DNA of 64,000 nt from Quillaja saponaria (taxonomy: Eukaryota > Streptophyta > Magnoliopsida > Fabales > Quillajaceae). This document shows positions 23,395 through 35,600 of the stretch, piece by piece. Position numbers and translations under genes: made by a program. Under the pieces are notes generated by a model, which worked only from the letters and a program-made list of their open reading frames with translations, was not told where the DNA came from and searched no databases. The DNA lies in assembly GCA_029379385.1 (NCBI GenBank), contig CM055609.1, positions 7,812,001 to 7,876,000 on the forward strand, written 5' to 3'. Positions within the stretch are counted from its first letter, which is position 1. Every line of letters begins with the position of its first letter.

Positions 23395-26300
23395 TCATAA
23401 CTTGCTAGGAATAACTTCATTAGAAACTGTTCCAACCTTGCCAAGTTGAGATGGCCTTTTAAATATCTCCTTTCTTTCAGCTATAAATTTAGCAAAACGG
23501 GAACCCTTTACTTCTTTGTTATCATTGTCCAGAAGCGACTGTGGCAGATTAGGCAAAGGAGGGGGCTTGGGAGACAGTGGCGGCACCAATGCCCATACAG
23601 AAGATAGATGTTGGTCTGGTTGGTCCAGAGGCTGGAGAAGTGAAAGATCCTGCATGTCTGCAAAAGATGAGCCATGCCAACTATCAGCAACCATGTTTCT
23701 TTTTCCAGTTAGTAGGAGATGTAGTAGTCTAATCCATACAGCTAGAAGATAAGCTCATTATTCAACCAATTCAAGCCACCAAAAAATTAACACATATTTC
23801 ATGGGGTAAAAAGTAAAAATAATAATAATAATTTAGCATGACCTTTTGAGTATTTGAGGATGGGAGCCAGAGCTGCACTTGGGATGCTGAAATTCAAATG
23901 CGGTATAATTGTTCCTCCTCCATGCCTTGCATTGCTGTGCAACAAAATATCTTATTACAATGGAAATTTAATCTGAAAACATTTAGGAATAATAAATAAA
24001 AAAATAACAAAAACTGAAACCTTGATGATAATTCATAATGATGCAAAAAAGCAAAAAGAAATTTTGATTTTTGACCAACCAATATGTTGGATCTCATGTC
24101 AATGAATGAGTTCATATCATACAATGCAAGGCAAGATCTCCACACTAAAAATGAAAGGACCATCTCATGCCAAAAAGAATAATCAGAAAAAACACCCATT
24201 AGAACATTTCCAAATGAATATTTCTTTGGAAATCAACCCCTGCACGTATTTATTGCTTCAATGTTCCCAACTAAGTGCATACCGGGGCAAATACAGTTTT
24301 GGTTTACAGGGTTACCGAATTTTAGAAGTTTAATGCTATTGCAATATTTTGGACAAGAAAAAATGCTTTAACTGGACTATAGTTTTGTATCATCGATGAA
24401 CGATCTAAGGGGAAAATCATACAAAAATTAAAATGTTTACCTCGTAAACCTTCCTGATAGTCTTGCAGTTTAATACAAGTGGAACACAGTTACTTCATAA
24501 TCGAGAAAGATAATATGCTCAGAACTCATATTCATATTTACATTCATTGTACCTTGTAACAAGTCCAATCATGTGACCTTCTGAATTGACAACAGCACCA
24601 CCACTACCACCAGGGTGAATGGCAGCTGTCGTTTCAAGCATTGCTGGAAAGTGTCTTTCTGTATTCTCGTGTTGAATGGATAGATAGGACTGAGGTATCT
24701 TTGCTTTGACCACTTTTGCCACCACGCCACAGGAAACAGATGGAAAGAAGCCTGATTAAAAATATAAACAAATTCCCATGTTAGTTAAAAAATATTAAAA
24801 AAAGCCTCAGATTAACATCTCGTGATAATAGCGTAAACTTTTGTGAAATTTAAAGAAACATATAATTTTTTTATTTTTTCTGAGTAAAAAAAGAAACATA
24901 GAAAATACATAATTGTAAAATAGAACACAATTGCAAACGACATGATTCTTTACAGTATACTTTGGTGCCTTAAGCAACATTGGAGATATTCACGAAGAAT
25001 GTCAGAAATCTGCCTAACAAAAAGCAAAATAAACAGAAGTTAAGACTTGTTTGACCACAACAAAAATTGTCTTAAATTCTCCAATCTCTGGAAGATATTA
25101 AAAGCTGATGTCTGAATGGGAATAGCAAATTACTGTCAAAATTCTTCAAAATGAAAAATCACAAAACACGTCAAAAATGATGATTCTCGTCAGGCAGATA
25201 TATGCATGTAAAACATACATTGTCATTCAAGCTATATATGCATAGATTGTTACACAATACCAACCAAATAACCTCCAGTGTTGAAAGATATTGATAGGTT
25301 ATTCCTCAAATAACTCCAAGCAGATTGTTACTCATCCAATCGAACAAAACTTTCTGGCATGTAACATATGGACACATAGGAATTCAATAAATAAATACAT
25401 AAATAAGGAATAAGAAAAAATATGAACAAGATTAGCAAGGCACATACCACATTTTGGGCCAAAAAGCCCATGACCAATGACATATGCGGCCAATCCTATT
25501 GATGGCCATGCAAAGTTCATGGTAACAGGAGAAAGCTGATCTGGAACAGATTCAAGCTGCAGTAAGGCAACATCCCAAGGTCCTTTACAAACATACACCA
25601 CTTTCGCATCACACCAAATCCAAGGGTCCACATGATCAAGGCGAACACGTACGTTTCTACCATGTTTATAGATTGAACTCAAATTATATCCACTATCAGC
25701 AAGGAAAGGATCAAGTGCCGATGCCTTTGGTAGTAAAATCTGACTCTTTTGGTTTCTCTCAACTCCATCACATTCAAAAGGTGCAGAACGCTCGGACAAC
25801 AGAGAAACTTCTTCTGACTGGACTGCATATCTTACACCAGGTACATGTGTTTTCCCAAATCTCCATGGTTCCAATAGATGAGCATTTGTAAGTATGAGAC
25901 CTTGGTTGTTCAGCAAAACACCAGATGCCCATACTCCATCATCAGTAGTAATAAGACAAATAGAAGCCATTGCCTTCTCAATTGGTGACATGAAGGAGCA
26001 ATGAGAACTGGAATGCTTATGTTTACTACTAGATGGTCCATCAAAGTTGTGGCTGTTAGCTGTAGATGCCTTCCCTGCAGCAATAGAAGTTCTCTTCTTG
26101 TGATGTGTCCCATTCTCTGTATTTTTAGGCGCCTTCAGCAGCAAGTCACTGGAAGCAGTTGCAATAGCTTCCCAAGGAATTACCAGCTGTTACCCAAAGC
26201 TAGAGTTTTGCATGATGAGTTAACTTTGTAGAAGGTTTGAACTATGTGGGCAGAGAGGAAAATGTATTCAAGGTACCTGAATTTCCACACCACTACTCTT

Positions 26301-29300
26301 CTGCTTTAGTGGTCTAATCAGGAGACCAATAAGCTCTCCATGCTCACCGAAGATGGGACAGCCTTCCATTCCTGAGAGATAATTGCCAAAATAGAACCAG
26401 ATATCAGTAGCACTAGATGAACAAAGTATTAAATGACAGAGAAATGGATCGCACCAGGAAGACTCCGTATGTCAGCCATAAGCAATGACATATCAGATGT
26501 GCTAGGTGGATAGCAGTTGGCGATGGATCCTACCAATATACTGAATCAAGAAAACAACTAATTAAAACAAACAGCAGAAACATTTAGAAGTGGAAACTCC
26601 AAAATTATATATATATATATATATAAGTTTTAGAAATAAAGAAAGGAGGACCACCCACTAAAAGTAGCACTATGAAGCCTCGAGTTTTTTTTAAAGCTAA
26701 AATACACTTGCAGACTTGCTCATCTTGTACTGTACCACACAAACAAAAAAAAAAGAGAGAGAAAGACAATGTCCCGGCTATCTAATACTTTCATATATAA
26801 CTCTACAACCCATACACATCGGGTAGACAACTGTGCTCGGGTGTCCACAGATACCCGGGTACCTGGTTACATAAACTTCAGCTTTTTTAAAATAATAATT
26901 TTGCATCTTAGAAGAGTTGAGCCTTACTCTTCAGAGACAAGTGACCTTATAAACACTAGGCTAGTTATGGTTTTGCTTCCAAAATTTATTTTCATATTTA
27001 TAGATTTTAAGTTTCTATAATAATCTAAACAGAAGGGTATGGGGTCAGTTAAGTGGGTATTTACTCTGCCAGTACCCACCTGAATAAATTTTAAACCTAA
27101 TACACGTGTTTGCGCCTGTTACACTATTTCGGCTGATCGAACTGGTCGAACCATCACCTGGATCATATCCTGGGCCAGATTAATCCTAAAACCTAGAATA
27201 ATTGGTTGATCCGGATTGACCCGGCTGACCCAGACATACTTTAAAGATCTGGTTTTAGAAAAATAAAGACAAAAAATAAATAAATAAGAGAAGTTTGTAA
27301 TAGTCTATTTTTTTTCTCTTTAGTTTTCATTTATACTTTATTTTTTATTTTTTTTCAATTCTTGTTTGACATTAAATTATTATATACATAAAATATTTAT
27401 ATTTTTTATCAAAAATTATAAACTAATATAATTTTTTAATTAGTATTTCAGCGAGTTAACTGGGCTGACCTGGGATCGTGCACTTGCCTGGGTCAACCTC
27501 TAGGTCAGGCTTCAAAATATTGCTATTAACCATAAACATATTTGATGAGTCAGGTACCCACCAAACTTGACCCATTTACATCCCTACTAACAGTCACTGA
27601 ATAGAGAGAGGGGCAATTTGGGGATATTAAATTTAGGAGGTTTTCATCCAGGAGGTTTTATGGAATTGAAAGGACAGGGTGGTCTGGTAGACTGAATAAG
27701 CAACAGACACTAGTCTGAAAACCATGTCAAGTACCATCATCCAGCCCAAGTTTTGCTGTTGCTTATAATGCTGTTCCAAGTGCCATCTGTAATATCACTT
27801 CACCTCAGCAGTTAAACAGTAGCCATTGGCTGTAGATGTTGTATGTTTAGAAACATGCCATGCATAATGAGCTATTTGTCTAACTAACAGTAGAAGGGAT
27901 AAATCAGACGTGTAAAAGGTTTAACTGTAAGTGGTAAGAAACAGGTGGCATGAGTCTAGTTTAGTTCCTTGCTTGAATATGACAAGTTTTGACGCTTACG
28001 TCTTTACTGGTCAAATATTCATGAGTAATCAAAACACTTCTCCATCACTCAGGGATGCCTACTTTTTGAACGTGCCAATACCAGACAGACATCTAATTAC
28101 TTCACCTTGCAAGAGCATAAGAAAAAAAAAAAAAAACTGCCGAACACTCAATTCAACTGAGCCTTAATTACAACTCCTTTCCGTTCAGCTACATAAAGCT
28201 TTTAGCTCAATATTACTTGGGGTAGCTAATTTCAGAAATTTATTGATACGGCTAGAAATTATTAGCAAAAATATTGTTAAAGAATTTAAGATGCATTTTC
28301 ATGCCAGTTTACAAAAACACAGATTTTCACCATCACAATAAGTAACTGAAAGCTAAACATTAAATTAGTTTGTGCAAAGAAGAAATAATACCTGTTAAAG
28401 AAATGCACAGGTGACAAGACACCAAAAGGAGAACCAACTGCCAAAAGAAAATCACCTCTCTTTTTCATGGATAATACTGCAATATCTGGAACATCCTACA
28501 AACAATATCCAACTAGCACTCTCACGTATTTCAAACCTTGAGGACAAAATTGAAAAGAATAAAAAAAAAAAAAACCAGCAGAACCATTCATGCCAGCATT
28601 TTCTTAGGTTTTCATAATAAATGTCTTTGGACTAAATCCTAATAAGAATAGAAAGATTACCTTTGAAGGCAAAGAAACCCCAAGAATGGCAATTCTAGTT
28701 GTTGACTTGCACATAAGACTTACACTACCTGACTTTCCTACAGCCAAATGCCCCTGGTCATGCATGAAAGAGTTATCATCCTCAAAATCTAAAAAGATAT
28801 GTAAATCACAAGATAACAAGTGCCTGCGAATTTCTTTGAAGGGACTGTTCTTTGGTGTCTCGTCTGATAATATTATGACTTAGGTTTCAAGAAGAACCAT
28901 TTTTTTATAAGAGAAAAAATTATATTAAGAGAGAAATAAAGTACAAGGGAGAGGACAAAAAGGTCCTCCTAGGCATGAAAAGAAATGCAAAAAGAACAAG
29001 GCAAGCTTATAACAACAGGATTTGCTAATTCCAGAAGAACCATTTCAACCATCTGGATCTCAATTTCCTACTGTAGTCTACTAATGAAAAAGCTTTCCAT
29101 CAGTTTCAGCTTACTGTGACCAAACCCAAGGCAGACAGAAGGATGTGAAATGTTTGAGCTAAGAATTGTCAATAGCTACTAAGTCATATTGTTGTGCCTT
29201 TAGATGGTTGCAGAGCTAAGCCAATATGTAGTCAACCAATAGAGAAATTTAACTGGGTTACTGAAATTTGTCGTCTCATTATTATTCATTATGGAGTTTC

Positions 29301-30888
29301 TTCATGTAGCCATTTAGAAGTTTTCATAGTTCAATTGACTATGAAGAAAGGACAGCAATAAACTTAACGTAACATTGAAATAATAAGGAAGTGTAAGAAA
29401 TTACAGTAAGGTTAGACATATGAGGACACCTGTGTTCCAGTAGCATCTGGCAGTGGTTGGGAACCATTATTACTTGAGGCCAAAGACCAACCTACCTCCC
29501 ATCCATGCTCCAGGGAGCCCAAAGAAGCTTCTATAAGAGACTGGAGAGATAGTGCTGACACAGAAATATCAGCCTACATAATGCATATATCAGATTTTCT
29601 TCAAACTCCACATATACCAAAAAGATAGAAGAGCATCAAAAGTAGTAAGTTTTAAGCAACTAGTAAGAAAGGAAGCAACAGATACTGTCAAGAACTACTT
29701 ATCATCTTTTTAGCTGCACTGATTACAATCATTAAATAAACTCATTAACATGTTATTGTCATACTAACACTGTCACTGATTACATAATTAGGGTGCATTA
29801 TTTTTCTTTGAAGATGAACTCTTTAGTCACCGTTACTTAGCATTGGAACTTAGAAAGACAAAGCTTGGACTAATATTTATGGAAGTTTCACAAGGTTTCA
29901 GAATCATCAAGTCAGTTACCTTCAAAAACTGCCATTTTCATTAGTAGCCTCATTCATAGTGATGAATATAATGCGTAATTTTCTCCAAGAAAACAATAAG
30001 GTAATGTAATTAAACATTTGAAACATTCAGAATCAACAATACCAGACTACTAGTCACATGAATGGTTTTCATCAGGGCAAGCAGAAGGGATAAACTAACT
30101 AGTCTATAACAATTCCAACTTGGAGCAGTTAAATCACAAAATCTTTTAACTACTATTTGGCAATTTAATGGTTTCTACACTTCACTACTGCCCGACTAAC
30201 AAATGGAAAGGTGAAATGCCTACTAGTGATAAAATCTTCGCAGCAAGCCAGCAAGGACCTCCTTTATCTGAATTCTCAACCATAACATCAATCTGAACAT
30301 CAGAAATCAACTCGGGTCTACCAGCCTGAAAGGCATTTATGGGGAGAGAACAAAGCAAATGTATTAGATATCAAACCCCAAACAAAATCAAGCATATACA
30401 TAAAATGAATAGAGATAGTATCAGTATCAACCTGGTGTATGTTCTCTCTATGTTGCATAGATAGAAAAGGCTCAACAATTGATGCAACTGTCACGACCAC
30501 AGCCAGACAGTTACAGTCGTCCCCGTAAAGGCGCTTAGCTACTTCAGATTCATAAAGGGTATCAGGTAAAAGCATTCCAGAAGCTGAAAGAGTTGTTTTT
30601 CCAGAGCTATACATATCCAGAAGGAGAAAACTCATTAACTGCATAAATAATTAAGGAAATCAGCAATTCGTAGTTGGAAAACAACTCACTTGTATTGGTG
30701 GAAAGCGTGTGTTCGCATCTTCATCCCTTTGGGATCCTGAAAATCAAATAAATTGAGCCCGATATAATATGAAAGATATTGCACATGGATTTGCTTATAG
30801 GAATGAAGACTGTAAGACTCACAGGGCCACAAACTCTGATCATGACTGAAAAATTCCGAGCAAAATCGACGGTTTCCGGCAAACCCAT
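23395..30888 (-). CDS. DEG15: DEG15 / glyoxysomal processing protease (13 exons)
   Basis: Peroxisomal trypsin-like serine protease that removes PTS2 presequences from imported proteins. Exons: 30888-30823, 30736-30690, 30606-30432, 30325-30224, 29573-29430, 28780-28661, 28495-28392, 26540-26455, 26371-26277, 26186-25448, 24751-24553, 23934-23843, 23657-23395; all phases agree, giving about 743 residues (Arabidopsis about 709). The catalytic triad is visible: His in TNAHLLEP (about 416), Asp in WDVALLQL (about 518), Ser in GGSGGAVVN (about 609). The protein ends IPSKL, a peroxisomal PTS1. The start [15 protein letters not shown] matches the family's N-terminus. Exon 6 is the least certain: its first possible acceptor (28789) breaks the frame, and the next AG (28781) restores it. 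Divergent from RING1. Intron 7 (1.85 kb) holds a repeat. Confidence 0.95.
26606..27600. repeat. Dispersed repeat inside DEG15 intron 7
   Basis: A TA microsatellite (26606-26625) is followed by about 1 kb of sequence unlike the surrounding introns, with repeated CCGGGT, GGTCAACC, GACCTGG and GGTACC words (for example near 26835-26865, 27130-27235 and 27455-27560). Such words are typical of dispersed repeats in some woody rosid genomes. No coding capacity and no termini were found. Confidence 0.4.
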
Positions 30889-32668
30889 TTTGAGATAAGG
30901 AGTTTTTCTTCCAAAGAGTCCGGTTTTGGTGGGAAGTACAGTTTGGAGTGAGAATCGGGGTTAGCCTTCGAGTTAATTCTTCACAGCACAATCGATTCTG
31001 TACCTCTACAAGATGGGCTACAGTCACAACTTGCTTTCGACGACATACGAGGCAGATAATATAAACGGTATTGGTCGTCATAAATCGCGGGTTTTTCTGT
31101 CTTTTCACCCTCGAGTCTCGTCCTGCTCTGAACCCATTGTATTTTGATGTAGTTCAACTCAAGTTCCTGCGTTTTTGAACTTGAAAGACCAACTGGCACA
31201 TATAAACCTAAGCAAAACAAGAAATGATCTCAAACTTTTATCTTCAATTTATAAATCAATTAAGATGATTATGTTAATTAATATATTTAAGTTTTTTTTA
31301 AGTAAATAAGTTAAGATGAATTTACATAATAATTTATAATTGATATATATTAATTAAAATTTAGCAATTTGTAAGTAAACCGACCGAGATAAAATGTTTT
31401 ACTATTTGTGACGTATATATTCTTACATTTTACTATTTTTCCATAACGTCGATGATTACATTTTTGTACTTGATACTTAGTGAGACAATATGTTTTGGGA
31501 AAAAAACTTGTTATTATTGTAATCAGTCATAATTCAATGATATCTAATAAATAATTTATTATTTAAAAAAATTTATATATTTATTATGCTTTAATTACAA
31601 GTATATCACTCATAAAAAAAAAATTATATTAATTTCATGAATTGCTTTATTCTGTTTTGTAATTTACCAAAAATAAAGCTTTAATTAATGTTTTGGATTA
31701 CCCATAAACTTGAGTTTAGATTAAAATTCATGTCCAAGTTGTAACTGGTGTAATTTAGTAGACCTGCAACTTGAATTTATATACTTGTTATGTGCAAGTG
31801 ATCAATCATAGTTGCCTTTTCCATGAGAATTAATAGATAAAATTAATTATTTTTAACACTTCATTACTTCATTATTATATATGCCTTTATTACTACTATC
31901 ATTATTAGCAAAAGAAAAATCCAGCCCAATTAGTTCTTTAGAGTTAATACTATTCACAATGGCAATGCTATGCATATATACAAATTGTAATATAATCTAA
32001 TACATAAAGATAAGTTTAATTAAGTGCATAAATTATTTTCTTAATTAGAGCATCAACCATTATTTAGCCTCTTCGTCATTACACAAATAGTCATTTTAGC
32101 AAATTGCAACTACCATGATATCTTTAATTAACATTATTCAATGCATGTAAAGTGCAAAAAAGACAAATACACCCCTAACACCATATGTTAAAAATAAAAA
32201 GAAACTCATACAAAGAAACACATGAATTCATTTGGGCAAAGGAACATCAAAATTCAAGTGCATGTTGGTGCAAAAATGAAATTAACAAACAAATCACATA
32301 CCCTCCCCATTTGAGTTCGTAATTGCAATTTAATTTACAGATTTACATGATTTCATGTCATCAGTTGAATGATTAAATTACCCCTAATTAGGTGACGTGT
32401 CAATTACTACAGGTTTTGTGCTTTATTCCTTGTCTACCCAGTAGAGAAATATATTTTGGAAGGCCATGTATATGAGAGTGCAAAATTCGGTGAGACCACG
32501 AGCCCCCTCACTCCCCAGCCTCTGCTCCTCCGTCTCGCTCTTTCTCTGAAGGTCAAGGCGTGAAGTCACACTTTGTGCCACCTTCCTTGTTCTCTCAACC
32601 CACCACTTTCGGTGGAATAGCAATAAAAAAGTTTCATTCTTGGCTATATTTTTCTTGTAATAAAAGCA
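30889..32668. promoter_or_regulatory. Shared 1.8 kb region between divergent DEG15 and RING1
   Basis: The start codons of DEG15 and RING1 face away from each other across 1780 bases. The outer parts must hold both leaders; the centre is AT-rich with no gene. The C-rich stretch near 32500-32600 is probably the RING1 5' UTR. No TATA box is clear for either gene, as is usual for housekeeping promoters. Confidence 0.5.
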
Positions 32669-35600
32669 ATGCCTGCACAGAAGCACTCGCACGAGGCTCC
32701 TGAGGATGATGACCCTATGCAAGATGAAGACAACAACAATGAGCAGCCAGGACGATGAAGAGGGTACGTGTTATTATGCTCGATACCCACAATAAGCATG
32801 GAATTTCCACGCAAAGAATTAGTTAGTTCGTGCATTTTGGTATGAATTTTGATGGGTTATTCTGTTCATGGTCCTTTGGTTGTTGCTGTGTTTTTTCTTT
32901 CAGAATCCGATCGAAGCCCTTCATCGAGTAACGAAGATAAAGATGAGTACGTTAGCTGATTCGTTAACTCCAATCTTCTTTCTTCTTTTGTGATTCAGCT
33001 TGTTTTATCAATTACGCTACTGTTTGATTTTTCGAATGCTGAGTTTGATTCGGGATCGGTATGGTTGTTGTGTATTATGGTTGTTCATCTCGTTTAGTAA
33101 GCGGTTTTGGCCTTTGGGAATGAGCTATGTGGGTTTATGAAGTATTCGAGTTTGCTGCAATGATTTTTTTTAATTTCTCATAAATGGGTTCTTTCTACTT
33201 GTCTTCTTGTAAGGATGGGTAAGCTTGCTTTCTTTGGTAATTGTGAGTTCGGTTTTAAGTTCTCTAGGCGGTAGAATTAGTTTCCTGACTCCCACATGAA
33301 TTTGTCTGTTTGCATGAATGATCCATATGTGTTGCTCCTCAAAGTTGGTGGGTTCGATGCAGCATAAAGTACTCGTCCGTTTACACGGATAAAACTTGTA
33401 TAGACCAATGTGCTAAGGGATGCTGTGTCATCGTGTTGGACTATTATTGGGTTAATTTAAGCAAAATTCTTGGTTTTGCGAGCTGGTTTAACTGACCGAC
33501 TCGTTATTGGAGAGTGTAAACGGCGTATTAGACAGTATCTGGAGAAATATAACGTGCAGCACAAAATGGTGAAGGCAATTGAAAGAATGATTAACTTATG
33601 GGCAAGCTATATATATGATTCCTCTCATTATATGCGTAAGATCAAGTCATAATGCTGCTTTTGGGAAAGGGGCAGTTTGTCTCTAGAGAGGTACAAAGAG
33701 CATCAATCTTGGAGTGATGAAACTGTCTACTTCACATAATATACTTATAGGAGAGCTTTACTGACTGCGAACCTGCTTTGATTTTTATGTTCTGTTCTAC
33801 ACATATGCAAGAACATAGTGGAAGGGAGCATTTTTCTCTAGTACGGAAGTTAATTAACTCTGTTAAAATAATTATTATTACTTAAATTAGAATGAACAAG
33901 GGTTATGCTTGGTTCTGCTATATTTAGTATACCACAGCAGCTTGCCCCTAAACATGTGATAGGAATATAGGATTCTATGGATGACCAACTGTATTTGCAT
34001 GTAATGGCCTTAACTCTTTGGTTGGTGAAAAGGTATGTAAGTAAACATTTTGATATGCTCTTTCTAAAGCGCATCTGTATATACTTCCTTTCCAGTCACT
34101 GATTTTCATCTGGATCAACATTTCTCATAATTATTTCTCTGCCACTGAGTAAAGTGATATGTGTACTTTAGAAAGAAACTAGAGAAGTTGGCAATGGTCA
34201 AAGCACAACAAACATTCAATTCTTCAATGTGCTAATGCTCTCCGGTGTCATGGCTTATCTGCAGATATGTAGTAATAAAATTGTCAGAAATACGCAAAGA
34301 AGTGCAATGTCCAATCTGCCTGGGTATGTCTCCTTCTTTAATCAAAATTATTGATGTTAAACATGGATACATCTTATTTCCAACTTATGTTAAGTTGCAT
34401 CGTAAATTGTAATGTACTTTGTCATTATGTTTTATGCTGAAGTTTGGATGTTTTTGTTCGAAATACATGCTTCGCTGCAAGATACAGGAGTCCCGAAGAA
34501 ATAAATTTTGGCTATGTTAGTAACTTGATACAAAGTAATTTAGAATCCTATTCACTTGTACGGTTGTTTGGTCCATCATTATATTACTTTGATGCACTTT
34601 AAAGTTAAGCATCAGGAAGATCAGTATTCTCTCTCTGGCATTCAAATCAAAATTAATGTGTCTTCACCTTTAAGCAGGGACATATTACTACATAATTTAT
34701 GTAATTTTTTATTTTTTAATGTAATAATTACATAGAAAAGAAACTTTTCTCCCTCCCTCAAGATGAAAAAAGAACATAAGGAAAAGAAAAACCCATCTTA
34801 TATTTATGGATCTATGTTATCTGGATTAGGGTTATGGGGATTTCTGATTGCTTTTTTTTTTTTTTTTTTTTTTTTTTTTTCCTGCAGCTTATTAACATGT
34901 CTCTGATTTGTTACATCAACACTAGGTATATACAGGGGAATGAGCATAAAATTTTGACACTGTTCATATATATTTTCTTTACTACTGTTTTCATTTGTTA
35001 TATCTGTAAAAAATGGATACTGATCATTGACTCTCAAAATGGAACATAGTAATTAACTCTCATTTCATTACAGTTATACATACACCTAACCTTAGCATGT
35101 GGGTATATGGTTGAACTTTCAATATATTGCAGAATTTGTTCTCTTAGAATCACCATGTTTTTCACCTATTAAAGGTATTTTGAGTTAGAGATCAAATCGT
35201 CATGTAGCTCACTGTTGTGATATGGGATATCATCAGTCATCCTCTTCACCTATTCATCTAAGAGAACATTTAATTCATCTCTGATTTTCCTTCCTCTGTG
35301 TGAACTATGAAACACTAAACAATGATAGACATGTATGATTCATTTGTTGACAAAAGCAGACGTTCATCTTCCCAATCACTGACAATATATTTTGTCAAAT
35401 TGGAGAAACAAGAAATGATTGGATGATGCCAGAAAGTAAGCTTGAAATTTAATTAAACAATTTATGTTAGAAATTAGATAGAGCATCTAGTTGAAAATTT
35501 GGTTACTGATCAAAACACGTTGTATCTAGGGTTCTTGCGAAAGTGCATTATGAAATGTTCTTCAGAAAGGACAGCTCTTGTTTATTTTATTTTCAGTTTG

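Noticed and set aside
34804..35049. Frames containing poly-F or poly-K
   Set aside because: Translation of the 29-base T-tract in a RING1 intron.
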